64,000 nucleotides of DNA from Cristatella mucedo (GCA_009760855.2 WPIO01000015.1:170001-234000), one strand, 5' to 3'; shown: positions 10,843 through 22,197, counted from the stretch's first letter. The notes: generated from the sequence alone by a model not told the origin. Numbers and translations are program-made.

Positions 10843-10982
10843 ACGAGCTGGTTTGGTCTAGCGGTTAAGGTGCTCGCCCCGACCAAGGTCTGACTGAGGT
10901 CGTGGGCTCGAGCCCCGAGGCATATGTGAAGCACCTGAATAGATATTAAGTTCTCTTGGGGCGCTATGTAAATGAATTATGC
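10843..10982 (+). mobile_element. SINE2 copy, most complete
   Basis: The clearest copy of this family. A-box-like TGGTTTGGTCTAGCGGTTAA at about 10850, B-box-like GTCGTGGGCTCGAGCCCC at about 10901, then tail AAGCACCTGAATAGATATTA and TTCTCTTGGGGCGCT. The total length of about 140 bp and the internal RNA polymerase III boxes fit a tRNA-derived SINE; the tail is the family A LINE tail. Confidence 0.88.
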
Positions 10983-11254
10983 ATTATATATATCACTAGT
11001 CACTACACTAGTTTCGGTTGTAGAACTAGGAATCACTCGCCTCCTTTGCAAGCTATGGTTCTGTTAGCTATCTAGTACCAGAGTAGTGTTACAGCTATCT
11101 CAATCTGCTTGGCTTCCACAGAGCCATCGTCAGGCCTCCACTGCTAGTGAGTAATAATAATATATAATTAATAATAATAGTGATAGATGCCCTTAACATA
11201 GGTCTGAGACCGGTGGTCAAAACTAGGAAACGTAGCAGCACGTTCTCACTATTG

Positions 11255-11330
11255 GAAGTACCACAGTGGCTCCCAGCCGAACTGCAAGTATCTGCTAATA
11301 TTCTCGCATTGGCTTTCAAAGGCTTCCACT
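11255..11330 (+). mobile_element. Short LINE reverse-transcriptase relic
   Basis: Translates as LPAELQVSANILALAFKGFH, resembling the conserved LHWLPVxxRIxxKILxLxFKxLHGL segment after the reverse transcriptase of CR1-like elements. It is very short and has no tail. Confidence 0.45.
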
Positions 11331-12872
11331 GCTTAACTCTTACTACCTAGGGGGGTTGCCGTCGGCCAAATGATCAGTGTCACTGATTCCGAGTGCTGAG
11401 CTTACTGGTTCTAATCCCGCTGGTGGTAGGATTTTTGCAGATTAGTATATGCGAAGCGTAATCAGATGGTCCACTGTACTAACGTGGCACTCGGGGCAAA
11501 CTCTCATTTTGAAGAGTGTTCTGAAAATGCCACCGACAGGCCTCAGGGTTAGCGTGATGCAGTCTCGCCTGTAAATGATCCTTACCTAGTAATCCTTATG
11601 ATGATCTAGCTGATTGCTTCTCTAACATCTTTGTCAACAATATAGACAAGACCAGGGAGTCCATCCCTAGGGTGGCAGCATCCCCTCTGGAATCCTGTCC
11701 CTCAATTCCATGCAGCACCTCAATGTCTACATTCAAGGAGGCCACTAGTGACCTCGTCCTGAAGCTCATATCCCAGTCAAAGAAGACAACTAGTCCTATA
11801 GACCCTGTTCCCACTGTCCTGCTTTTACGATGCTTTGATCTGCTGCTGCCATGCATAACCAGCATAATAAATATGTCATTAGCCTCAGGTCATGTCCTAG
11901 CACCTTTCAGAAAGGCTGTAGTCAGGCCGAAACTCAAGACAGTAAAACTAGACTGAGAGAACTTGAGCAACTTCTGTCCAGTCTCCCTTCTACCGTTTCT
12001 ATTAAAGACACTGGCACGAGTCGTGGCAGACCAGCTGAACTAATATATTGAAACTTCAAATCTTGCTAGTATGTTCCTGTCTGGTTTTAGAGAAAATCCC
12101 TCCACAGAGTCAGCATTGCTTCGGGTACATAACGATCTACTTAGGGATGGTGACTTAGGTAGACCATCTCTGCTTGTTTTGCTTAATTTTTCGGCAGCTT
12201 TTGATACTATCGATCGGCAAGTCCTCCTTGAGCGCCTCTCATCTCGCCTGGGCATCACTGGTATGGCACTGCAATGGTTCAGGTTCTATCTCAGTGGTAA
12301 ACTCCCGAGTATTAATGTGAATGGACAAAGATCATCAGAGGAGCCTCTGAAGTATGGGGTACCTTAGGGCTCTGTACTTAGTCCCATTCTTTTCACGGTT
12401 TATACTCTCCCTCTTGCCAATGTGATTGCCAGGCACAATCTCGACTTTCACTTCTATGTAGATGACACTCAGTTGTATCTTTGCTTTGATCCCTCCCAGC
12501 CCTCGAATTCTCTCAACCCCCTTGCTGCATGTATTGATGACATACAAACATGGATGGCAGCAAACTTTCTTAAATTGAATGATGATAAAACCAACTTCCT
12601 AGTTATGGGCAAACCAAGTGTGATTCAGAAATTGGAAAGGTTTTCGCTCACAGTCGGCTCTGCCAGCTAAACTCCTGTGGAGTCTGCACACATCTTGGTA
12701 TCCTGTTCCAAAGTGACCTTTCATTAGACAACCACGTCAGCTGCACAGTCAAGTCTGCCTACTTTGAGCTGCATGATATTGGTAAAATTCGGGCTTGTTT
12801 AGACAAGGATATCACATCTAAATTGGTCCATGCATTTGCGACATTCCATCTCGACTTGTATAACTCACGCTT

Positions 12873-13727
12873 AATAATAATGATAGCAATAGTACACTTG
12901 ATATAGCACCCTCAGATAACTCAATCTCTTAAAGGCACTTTACATTTGTTGCAAAGGAAGCATGGTCGAATGGTTAGTGGTAGCATGCTCAATAAGAGTT
13001 AGGATGGTTGCCGGTTGAGCAAAGGATACAGAGCAAAGTTCTTACGCTGACCCACAAGGCCCGCCACGGCTTGGCTCCTTCGTACCTAGCTGAACTGCTG
13101 CATCAGTTTCAGCCTGTTTTTGCCCTGAGGTCCTGTGTGGACAATAAATTAGCTGTCCCATTCCTCCGCTTAAAGACAGTTGGCGACAGAAGCTTTAGCT
13201 CTGCAGCTCCTAGTCTGTGGAACTCGCTTCCACAATTCTTACGCAACGACAACAACTCTTCTACTGCCGACAGTGACTCATCTTTTCAGTGGTCCTGAGC
13301 TGCTACTTCTATGCTGCTCACTACCTCAACTGCTCTCTTGACTCTGCTATGCTTCCCACTTTCTCTTTCTTGCGTGAGACGAAGTCTGTTGGCTACCGAA
13401 TGAGTACCGAAAGCCACTTAGGCTGTGAATGCGCTATACAAAACTCTAATGTGTAACACCCACATGGTCTTTATGACTTTGTGGAGTTACAGACGGAGAT
13501 ACATAAGCAATAAGAATAACATGGTTAGGGGTGACATGCACACGGTCAGCATGCAAGTATAGTTAGTGGCAGCATGCACAGTTTCAGCACACATAAGGAC
13601 ATAAAGGTCGAATCCCAGGGACCCACTAAATGCTGTGATAAATAGATGTGTTTTATATCTTTTTAAATGTGGTCAAGTCAGGGGATGTCGTGACACAAGT
13701 CGAGAGTGAGTTGTGCAAGCTGCTTGC
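12873..13727 (-). mobile_element. LINE family A minus-strand insertion inside another LINE A
   Basis: The 3' tail is at 12873-12930 and the 3' UTR runs through 12996, then resumes at 13510 and ends near 13727. Both sides are flanked by plus-strand LINE A coding sequence that reads on across it (CTCGACTTGTATAACTCA before, CTGCTTGCTGATCTACC after). No clear target-site duplication was seen for this insertion. Confidence 0.85.
12997..13509 (+). mobile_element. LINE family B copy inserted into the minus-strand LINE A
   Basis: Encodes LPVEQRIQSKVLTLTHKAR, PSYLAELLHQFQP, NKLAVPFLRLKTVGDRSFSS and LWNSLPQFL, the C-terminal end of a CR1/Rex1-like ORF2, then the family B 3' end (GGCTGTGAATGCGCTATACA through TTTGTGGAGTTACAGACGG). 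It is flanked by CAATAAG at 12990-12996 and 13510-13516, a 7-bp target-site duplication. Only the last part of the element was inserted. Confidence 0.88.
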
Positions 13728-14021
13728 TGATCTACCGGCCTGCGCAATCAGATGCTTGCAGCTGGTGAAGAACTCTGCAGCTATGCTTGCCTGTCGTGAG
13801 CATTGCAGTCATCACAGTGCACAGTACAGTGCATCACACCACTTCTCGCCGACCTGCAGTGGCTCCCAGTCAAGCAATGCTTCAAATTCAAGGTTTTGTC
13901 GCTGACTTTTAGGTCTATTCATTCTTTAGCTGTAGCCTACCTATCAGATGTTCTCCCACACCAGACTAAGCATCGTTTCACCTGCTTTTTTAATCTGATT
14001 GTTTACGTATACCTCGTACAA

Positions 14022-14094
14022 TTGCATTTCCCTTTGCAGAAAATGTAAAGCGCCTAGAAAGAGATTAATTTCTCCGAGGGCGCTATATCAAGTA

Positions 14095-14124
<30 letters not shown>
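14022..14124 (+). mobile_element. Short LINE A tail insertion (103 bp)
   Basis: The 3'-most part of family A (TTGCATTTCCCTTTGCAG, hairpin tail, (TTA)n), inserted into the coding end of the host LINE A. It is flanked by TACAA at 14017-14021 and 14125-14129. The host frame resumes as CCTCAAATCCGTTGGGG. Confidence 0.8.
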
Positions 14125-14127
<3 letters not shown>

Positions 14128-14831
14128 AAACCTCAAATCCGTTGGGGTTCGTGCCTTTAGTTCGTATGCCCCGAAAGCCTGGACCTCTCTTCCGCCTTGC
14201 CAACAGTGAAAAAGAAACTAAAATCACATTTATTTATCACAGAATTTAGTAGGTCCATGTGATTTTTTCCCTTGTATGCCTACGCGTGTTGACACTGCGC
14301 AAGCTGCTAATAATCATATTTGCATGCTGACCCTGTGCATGTCCCCTCTAATTATGTTATGCTTGTTTCATTGTGCATGCTACCGCCAACCATTCGGTCA
14401 TGCTTCCTTTGCAGCAAATGTGAAGTGCCCAGAAAGAGATTGAGTTCTCTGAGGCACTATAACAAATTTATTATTATTATTATTTATATGCTCAATCTGG
14501 CCTATCTAATACTTTTTCTTGCCTTCGTTTAGATCTGGCTGAAATCGATTAAGTGTTCGTGCATATCTGGTGCCACCCCTCAGGCTTCTCTTTCTTTCAT
14601 ACCCTTGAAGTCTATTAAAACTTGAGAAGCCATGATGCCTCTCACTCCTTTCTGAATGTAATACCGTTAGCTGTCCCCTCGAACCAGTCCTTCGAACCTC
14701 TTGTGCTGAGTCCTTTCACGTACAAGCTGCCAAAGGTAGCAGTCATCTGTCGTCCCGATGGTACCAAGACTGGCTTTATTTCAGATGTTTCTGATCTCAC
14801 TTTGACCCTGTGTTCTAGAAATGACCCCTTT

Positions 14832-14975
14832 CGGCCGAGCTGGTTTGGTACAGCAGTTAAGGTGCTTGCCCCGACCAAGGTCTGGCTGAGGTTGTTGTCT
14901 CGAACCCGGGCAGGCATATGTGAAGCACCTGAATAGAGATTAAGTTCTCTTGGGGCGCTATACAAATGAAAAATT
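14832..14975 (+). mobile_element. SINE2 copy nested in a LINE A endonuclease
   Basis: Head CGAGCTGGTTTGGTACAGCAG, then GCTTGCCCCGACCAAGG, B box TGTTGTCTCGAACCCGG, tail GAAGCACCTGAATAGAGATT and GGGGCGCTATACAAATGA. It splits the endonuclease frame between CSRND and FLVLGDF. AATGA occurs on both sides and may be a target duplication. Confidence 0.85.
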
Positions 14976-15404
14976 GAATTTTTTTCTCGTACTTGGTGAT
15001 TTTGACATTCATTTCGATAGCACGACTGACCCCCCATGTGCCGATACTTGCTCGTTGATTGATTCATTTCCTCTTGTGGCCCCTCATGTGATATATTCCC
15101 CCCAATCGCATCTGAGGTTACACTCTAGATAATCTCTCTCCATCTATCAGCTATCTAACATTATCTGACATTCACCCGCTGCCACCAATATGATAGCGGA
15201 CTGCTCGTATGGGTAAGTCGTGCCCTGAATACCCTCTCTGGTCGCCGACCACAGCAGTCCCAATGGTTGCAGCTTGGCACACTATTTGCACTCGTAAATA
15301 TACGCATTCATTCATTCATGCAGCACACTGGTACTCAGCTCGAGCTTGAGAGTGGAAATTTAAAGCCGAGGCGTTAAAGCCCTCTGCTGATCACAGAAGG
15401 AAGA

Positions 15405-15475
15405 GTTGTCTCGATAGATTAATCGGTAGTGCATCGATAATCCTGAGGCTGTGGGATCGATCATTGCTCGAAGTG
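15405..15475 (+). pseudogene. tRNA-Met-like relic
   Basis: The stretch TCTCGATAGATTAATCGGTA, then GATAATCCTGAGGCTGTGGG, then ATCGATCATTGCTCG follows the layout of elongator tRNA-Met (CCTCG stem, D-arm with GGTAG, ATAATCTGAAGGTCGTG, T-loop TTCGATC) but lacks about six bases around the anticodon stem. It lies inside the degenerate LINE A. It could be a dead tRNA gene or the head of a third SINE family. Confidence 0.4.
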
Positions 15476-18339
15476 AAATTCTTACTCGAGATCAGTCCCA
15501 CGGCAGATGGACTGTGGTTGCTCTGTATATTGAAATTATTGACATTACCAAAGTCAGTACATGTTATTGCATTCGGATCTCTTTCTCTCTTCAATATGCC
15601 TTCCTTTGGCATCAAAAGTCGTCTTCGAATCGAAATTCCTTAAGAATCTTGATATCTAAACTATGTGCTAATAATACCTACCTTGCTACTTTTTCTCAAT
15701 CATTCGATCTAATCTGTCCTCAGTGGTGGAATGTTGCAAAACAATGGCTGCTGATGTTCTGGTCAAGTTTGCGCGTTTGTCCAAATTCAGTGTGCACCCT
15801 CACCCAGATATAACCTATTGATTACTGCAGACGTTAAACTAGCTACTAGACTACTAAGTGCAATCCTAAAAAAGGGTACATCAGATCACGACTGACTGTT
15901 CATCTGATGGCGTTTGAGGAATATAGTCGGTCGTATCAGTACATCCTAGGTAAGGCTATAAGCAACTTCTATGAGAAGATGGTAGAAACATTGACGTACG
16001 ATCCAAAAATACTGATGTTGACCATCAACCATTTCCTAAAGTACACCCAAATCTGCGACACACCCAGCGATCCTTGCGATGATGTAGACGATTTGTTTTC
16101 TAGCTTTTTTGTTAGCAAGATAGACATGATCGTATAGTCCATCCCCAAGGTAACATCCTCCTTGGATTCTTCCGCTCTGCATATTAGAGTAGCTGACACA
16201 CTTACATTTGTCCTTAGCTACAGGTTTCGTCCCAGCACCTTTCAAAGAGGCTATTGTAAGGTCACTCATGAAGAAGTCAACACGTTAGACCAGGAGAACT
16301 TTCTGACCAGTTACCCGATTGCCGGTCTTAGAAAGGAGTTGTATCAGACCAGTTAAACTCTTGCATCAAAGCTTCAAACCCACGAGGTTAGTTCCAGTAC
16401 TCCTCAGAGTCAGCTCTGCTAAGTGTACGACTACCTTTTGAGGAGTGCAGGCTACTTCTGCAAGATCTCTCGGCAAATTTTCACACCATCGAACTCACGA
16501 GTACTTCTTAAGTGCCTGTCTTATCACTTAGGCATCACAGGCATCACGTGCTCCAGTGGCTTGGTGTTGGAGATTTGAGAGAGTAGATGTCAACAGCCAA
16601 TGATTATTTGATGAGCCTTGTGCTACGGATTTGTCATAAAGCTACTTCTTTTCACTGTGTATGCTCTCACTATTGCCAATATAATCGCCTAACGCAATCC
16701 CAGCTTTCACGTAAATGCAGATAAAGACACTTTACCCGTGCTTTGATCCATATCTGCCACCCAGCATCTCAAACTTTGCTCACTCCCTTACACCATATTT
16801 TGCCGGCATTCACACTAAGATGCCAGCTAACTTTTCAAACTGAATGACGATAAAAACCAACTTACTAGTTACGGGTAAACATGGTGATTGAAAATAGAAA
16901 GCTTAACCCTTAAAATGGCTTGGCCAGCATATCTGCACGCAATCTAGGTGTCCTGTTTCAAAATGACCCTTCGCGTTCTGACCATATCATATCCACAGTC
17001 AAGTCTGCTTATTCTTGCCCACCTAACATTGGAAAGATTTGTACTTTCTTAGATAAGGATACAACAGCCAAGTTGGTGCATGCATGTGTGACTCCCTATC
17101 TCGACTTATTGCTTGCTGGTCTATCGGCCTGTGCAATCAGTTGCTTACAGTTGGTGCACAACTCAGCCACTAGGCACGTCTGTCGCTAGCATCGCAATTG
17201 CCACATCACACCTCTTCTTGCCGACCTGCACTGACTCCCAATCAAGCAGCAAATCGACTTAAAGGCTGTCCGTCACTCACTTTTAGGTTCCTTCATTCTC
17301 TGGCTCCAGGCTACTCCTAAACCGGCCTAGGCATTATGCCACCTGCTCTTTTGAATTAAATCATCTATCAATGCCTCGAACTAACCTTAAATTCTTTGGA
17401 GATCGTGCCTTTAGTTTGCATGTTCCCAAAGCCTAGAATTCACTCCGACTGACGTCACACTATCTTCTGAATTGACGACATTCAAAAGAAAGCAAAAACC
17501 TACCTGTCCCTCGCAGGCTTTGCTTCATCCCCGCAAAGCGTCCTTCGTTTGCTTGTGCATGCTGAAGTTGCACCATGTTATAAGTAACCAACCGTCATGC
17601 TTCTTTCCAGCATATTTAAAGTGCCTAGAAAGAGATTTTGTTCTCTGTGGGTGCTATGTACGTGTACATTTTTTTATTGGGGTGCTATGTACATGTATTG
17701 TCATTGTTATGATTATTGTTGTATATGACTATTATTATTATTATTGTTATTATCTTGTTAAGTATCAGCCTTTACTAGGCAATTGTCTGGGTGTCAGTGC
17801 CATTGATAGGAGCAGTCTGTTGCTTTATCTGTAGCTGTGCATCGAATGTAGAACTTGGCCGAGCATTTACCTTATGTGACGTTATTATTTCATGTTCTTT
17901 TTATTTCTCTCGTTGAATTTAGCTGTTATTTCAGCTGGATAGGCAGCATGAGATTATTTCGTCGTGAGGCTGCTGCAGAGTTGAGAGGCTGCAAGCAGCT
18001 GTTTTCCTTTTTGTGGCAACTTTAGAGCCGTTCAGAGCTTCGAGCACAAGGCCGAGGCCGTAGGCACACATTAACCTTTCCTTCAGTGCAGGCTGCTGTG
18101 CACTCGAAGAGCCGTAGAGAAACATCGTGCCCATCATGCTTCACAGACGGCTGTTGAGCTCCCATTTCTCTGCTGATGCAGAGCAGCTGTACCCATAGGT
18201 GCCTGCAAGTCATGTCTCCTTGGGAACTCTCGTGACAGACATGGAATTGGAATTAGACAAAATTGTCCAATGCCTGCCATGCCGTTTGGCCTCCGGTAAC
18301 CCCTCTAAATGCCCCGGATGCTGGTAAATTGTACCAGTT

Positions 18340-18500
18340 CCTCGAGCGAGTAGGATTGACAAGTAGGCACTGTAAGGTCAAGTTTAATGTATTCGATGAC
18401 CGAGATCGTGGGCTCGAGCTCGGAGTCATGTGTGAAGCACCCGAATAGAGATTGCTTTCTCTGAGGGTGCTATAGAAACGAGTTACATCATTATATATTA
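18340..18500 (+). mobile_element. SINE2 copy, head degraded
   Basis: B box GATCGTGGGCTCGAGCTCGG and tail GAAGCACCCGAATAGAGATT with TCTCTGAGGGTGCTATAGAA are clear; the A box is lost. Confidence 0.65.
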
Positions 18501-19266
18501 GTTTCTTTGACAAGTAGGCTTGACAGTGCAGTGTATGTAGCCGACATTTAGTCGTGGCCCCCACCCTTCTATCAAGACCTGCTAATGCAAACACGTAGGT
18601 GCATCCTAAGGCAGTTGGCAGTGGCTCCTTATATTTGTTCAACTCTTGGTGGATGCAGTTGAAAAAGCTTGAGCTGGCAAGTACAAGTGCACGTGCAGGC
18701 TGAGCCAGTCATGCTCTCAGCTCTCAGTTAGCTTTATGCCTCGACAGTCACCAAGCAGTCACAGCGCTCAGACCATCCGGTGTTGCGCTGGTTTACTAGT
18801 CCGTGTTTGTGCATTCAAGGACAAGTTATGGAGTTTAGATTCCCCAGTGTTAGTTTTTTTCCAAGATTTGCTGGGGAATGTGCTCTTTGCTTGGTCCACG
18901 ATTCGGGATTTGGACAAAGACTTGCCAAATAGTGCATGCTTAGCTAATTATGGAGATCTATTGTGTCACTCGTTTTGTGAGATCGTTGTATGATTCGTTC
19001 TTAAAATAGGTCTAATTGATTTAAGCTATGCTTGTCAAATCGGTTGAGCATTGCTTGCCTGCACATGGGAGCTTATAATTAGCAAAGCCCGACCAAATAC
19101 CATATATAGCTTTCAGGATATGCCCTGCTATTTCCAGTATTCGAACCCTGGCAATTTTGGAGTTCGTAATTTGCTCCGTCCAACAAAGCCACCTAAAAAA
19201 AACGCAGCTGATTTAAGAGCCTCATTTTTACAGCTGCAGAAGAACATCTACGGTTTTGCTACCCTT

Positions 19267-19365
19267 TGCAGTAGACGATCCTTTATCGCCTACTGCAGGA
19301 CTCGAACCCACAACCAGGGTCGTGAATAGCAAACACCTTAGCTCATGGGCTATGGCACAGGGAAC
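19267..19365 (-). mobile_element. SINE1 head fragment
   Basis: Minus-strand A-box-like ATAGCCCATGAGCTAAGGTG and B-box-like GTGGGTTCGAGTCCTGCAG, followed by the palindrome GGCGATAAAGGATCG. The 3' part is missing. Confidence 0.65.
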
Positions 19366-20164
19366 CTAAGATATGCTGCACAATGCATGTCTTTAGCTCG
19401 ATCGGCTGCCGAGGAAGAATCTAGGAGAATCAATGAGGATCTGCTAATCTTCAAGTCTCAGTCTCCAAACTCATTGCCGCTGCTGAGTGCTGAACTTGTG
19501 CCAGTCCGGTCTTCTTGAGAATCGAGGCCAGCTGTGGTGGCAGATAGCCGATCAATTGGTCTAACGGTCTTTGCACATCGTGCCTGCTGCGATTTGCTCT
19601 GCTGAGGTCGCTGCCCGTGAAGGCTGTGTTGGGGGGCTGCTCTGTGTCCGTCTAGTCATACCTATGCACGCCCCTCTGCTGCACTAAGACCGAGGTGGGT
19701 GACCTGGTCAGGTCTAGGACCTCTCTCGAAGCTGCATTGTTGACTCAGTCGATTCGGTGATCGGATGTGATGAAAAGTGACCGTGCTTTGTTAGATAATT
19801 GGGCGTGCTTACTCTGTTTACCTCGATGATTTGCTACGGTTTCGGAATGTGTTGCCTGCACAGCAGCATCAGCAGCTGCTGCAGCTGCAGCATGTCCTTC
19901 GAGCCCCTGGAAGCTCTCGATGGTCGCCCGTTTACCTTTGGTCCGTTTGCGATCTGCTGTGTTTCTCGTGTATCTTGCATGCTCAGGCGATCGGCATCTT
20001 AACAATTGTGCAATAATGAATCGAGTGCATTTCGATTATGCCACAGATAAAGCTGCCAGCAGTGCTGCTTGGGTGCACCGGGCAAGCCTCGTCACACTGA
20101 AGCAGCCAGCAGCAGCAGCTGCAGCACAGCACGTGCAGCACCTCAACTTTTGATAGTGCTGGCA

Positions 20165-20310
20165 GATGGTGCTTGCTCTTCACGACCCAGGTCGTGGGTT
20201 CGAGTCCAGTAGCCGGCTATACTGTATTGCCCGCTACACGCGATGGTGATAGCCGTTAATTATCTTCTGCTGCTTTACAAACGAGGCTGTTGAATCAGCT
20301 AATCGTTAAC
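20165..20310 (+). mobile_element. SINE1 copy, partial
   Basis: B box GGTCGTGGGTTCGAGTCC at about 20193, then GGTGATAGCCGTTAATTATC and GAGGCTGTTGAATCAGCTAA at the 3' end. The A box is not visible. Confidence 0.65.
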
Positions 20311-20541
20311 TATAACTTTAACTTTCCGACTTCTGGTCGGCCAGAAGTGACTTTGCGTTGTCAGACTTGGCCTGCTGCCACTGCTGGCTAGGACGTGCCA
20401 CCGGTTCGTTACTCTGCCCACCCCGATAAGCCAACGCTAACTTGCTGTTTCTACCTACCCCGTTCCATTTTTCTTCGGGGATGCTTGCTCGGTCACTCGG
20501 TCACTATTGCTGGCAACTGGTCTGACTCGGCTGTTTGCTTT

Positions 20542-20545
<4 letters not shown>

Positions 20546-20601
<56 letters not shown>
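20546..20601 (+). repeat. (CT)n array, about 56 bp
   Basis: Uninterrupted CT dinucleotides about 190 bp upstream of exon 5. It could serve as a pyrimidine tract but is too far from the acceptor for ordinary branch-site spacing. Confidence 0.95.
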
Positions 20602-20605
<4 letters not shown>

Positions 20606-20790
20606 GCTACTTACCGTGTCTGCTGTACAGTTCAACTTATCCTGCTCTGGTGTGCCTGCCTCTTGTACAGCGCTTAAGGCTGTGGCTGCTCGCTCCCTAC
20701 GTCTGGCCGAGATCTGATAGCTCTCTGATCCTCCCTAGTAATGCCGCACGTGCTGCCGCAAGCACCGCTGGTGTGGTTCCTTTTTGTCAG

Positions 20791-20874
20791 GTCAAGTACG
20801 ACTGCGGCATGGGTCGCAGCGCCGGCTCGCATTGGATGCAGAGGACAGAGGACAACAGCTGGACGACGTACACG
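20791..20874 (+). CDS. ELAPOR: ELAPOR-like exon 5
   Basis: Residues 181-208, exactly 28 codons. The acceptor TTTTTGTCAG is strong; the donor GTTTGT is weak but the only one that keeps the frame. It encodes VKYDC, then SHWMQ and NSWTTYT. It continues the strand begun in exon 4 (family pattern F-x-V-x-N-D-x-C, then W-M-x-x-T/E, then W). It starts and ends in phase 0. It lies 171 bp from exon 6, so exons 5 to 7 form a tight cluster between two introns of about 10 kb. Confidence 0.9.
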
Positions 20875-21045
20875 GTTTGTTTGTCGTCAGCGCTCCCACT
20901 CCTGTGCAGTGTGGCGGTAGCGCCTCGCCACGCCCGGTCTGCCAGCGGCGCCCCCGGCTTAGGCTCGGAGACCGTCGTTACTCCGTGTGTATCCTCTCAC
21001 CAAAGAGCGCCCTCTCTCATGCCGTTCTCTCGTGCTTTCTCTCAG

Positions 21046-21160
21046 GCCCAGCTGAGCAGCGGCGTCGGCATGGTTCTGTCGTGGACAGCCACGTCGTACG
21101 CTGACAGCGGCTGGGACGACACGCTGAGGCCGATCATGCTGAAGAGCATTAGCATCTCAG
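21046..21160 (+). CDS. ELAPOR: ELAPOR-like exon 6
   Basis: Residues 209-246 plus one base. The acceptor is TTTCTCTCAG and the donor GTGCGT. The product AQLSSGVGMVLSWTATSY, then PIMLKSISIS, matches the family segment L-x-x-G-x-N-x-L-x-W-R-T-T-A-F followed by V-L-V-R-N-I-A-I-T. Phase 0 in, phase 1 out. The last G joins GG of exon 7 to form Gly, giving SISGTTFTSEC, in register with the vertebrate I-A-I-T-G-V-A-Y-T-S-E-C. Confidence 0.92.
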
Positions 21161-21376
21161 GTGCGTGGCAGCCGGACATTGCTATGTTGCTGCCTACTGC
21201 TACCGAGCGTTGTATTTCTCTGCCGCCACTTCTATCTCTCTTCACTTCCGACTTTCCGACTGATATTGTGGCCTTTCGTTAGGGTGTCTTGCGCTCGGCG
21301 GCACGCGCGTTCGCTCGTCGGAGAGACTTGCTTTGCGGCCTCTCGGCACGCTACTTGTACGATGCGTCGCACACAG

Positions 21377-21526
21377 GGACGACATTCACCTCGGAGTGCG
21401 TGAGCTGCCGCAACGGCACATACAGCAGCAATGGCGCGCAGTTTTGCACCGTGTGCCCCAAGGACACGTGGTCCGACAGCAGAGCCACGACGTGCAGGCA
21501 GTGTGCTAAGGACGTCGAGTATGCTC
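21377..21526 (+). CDS. ELAPOR: ELAPOR-like exon 7: paired cysteine repeats
   Basis: Residues 247-296 and one base. The acceptor CGCACACAG was preferred over upstream AGs because only it gives TFTSEC in register with exon 6. The donor is GTGAGT. It encodes two GCC2/GCC3-like units: SECVSCRNGTYSSNGAQFC, then VCPKDTWSDSRATTCRQC, each with the C-x2-C-x2-G/D-T-x-S pattern. NGTY is a glycosylation sequon. Phase 1 in and out. An open stretch continues upstream to about 21289 but is not supported by family alignment. Confidence 0.93.
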
Positions 21527-22197
21527 GTGAGTTGTAGGCGCCAGAAGAACGGCCGCGCGCGTGGCTGCTGCTTCGCCGGTGCGGCCGGCACCATGCTGCT
21601 TCGGTCGCTGGCGTGCGAGTCCGGCGGGCCAGTCGCATGCCAGCTGCTTTGCTGAGTGGCGTCAGGTCTGCCATTGCGTTGCTGCAGGTGCGGCCGATGG
21701 AGCAGCCTTTGGCTGCTAGTGCGCGACTCCGTACCAATAGGCTGCGGCCTTCGAGAGGCACTTGGCTCGATTGGAGCTCTCAGTTTGCTGCGCGAACCTT
21801 TTCTGCAGCTCTTTCCCGCATAGCGGGTCAGTTGATTTTTTATTTCGCCAGTGGTTCCCTCAACGCTAGCCGAACGCTTTTCCGGACACGGGTTGCCTTG
21901 AAGCGATCATCTGTAGGAAGGGTGGGGAAAGTTGGGGAAAGGGAAGGATGCGCACCGGGTAACTGGTAAATCGATCTAGTGCAACTCCTCACAATTCAGG
22001 CTCGCAGTGCAGCAATCGTGATGCAGCCACCGTGTGGCCTTTGCCAACGCTTTCGTGCCGTGTCAAGTTTAACTGCAAATCAAGGGAAGAAGCGGCATCA
22101 AGCTTTCATGCTTTCATGTGCTCGAATCCACCAAGAACTAGCGCTAAATGCAGCTTCTTTCAGCTGCTGCACCGTTCAGCTGCCTCTTCTGGTGTTG

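Larger units (their letters stand above)
11570..14484 (+). mobile_element. LINE family A, interrupted by three other insertions
   Basis: The plus-strand element has three separated blocks: 11570-12872, about 13728-14021 and 14130-14484. Block 1 encodes the reverse transcriptase, with AFDTID (box A) near 12199-12216, GSVLSPILF (box B-like) near 12368 and YVDDTQLYL (catalytic box C) at 12454. Block 2 resumes with LPACAIRCLQLVKNSAA. Block 3 gives the end of the frame and the full 3' UTR to the hairpin tail and (TTA)n. Stops at about 11956, 12044, 12366 and 12668 make it a pseudogene. The endonuclease part is missing. Confidence 0.9.
14541..17690 (+). mobile_element. LINE family A, longest but degenerate copy
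   Basis: Near 14622-14830 and 14970-15130 it encodes endonuclease motifs, including IPLAVPSNQSFEPLVLS and LVLGDFDIHFDSTTDPP (the GDF/N-x-H/N motif of APE-type LINE endonucleases). At 15840-16140 it gives the linker (GTSDHD, then DVDDLFSSFFVSKIDMIV), and at 16160-17450 a shattered reverse transcriptase and C-terminus (ARNLGVLFQNDPS near 16942). The tail is at 17620-17665. Many frameshifts and stops show it is old and inactive. It is the only copy here that shows the endonuclease. Confidence 0.85.
9461..20790 (+). other. Intron 4 (11.3 kb)
   Basis: This is the longest intron seen. It holds a LINE A 3' fragment, two complete SINE2 copies and a degraded one, the nested LINE cluster at 11570-14484, the degenerate long LINE A at 14541-17690, two partial SINE1 copies and a (CT)n array close to exon 5. 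The stretches 9461-10461, 17691-18339, 18501-19266 and 19366-20164 show nothing recognisable. Confidence 0.7.
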
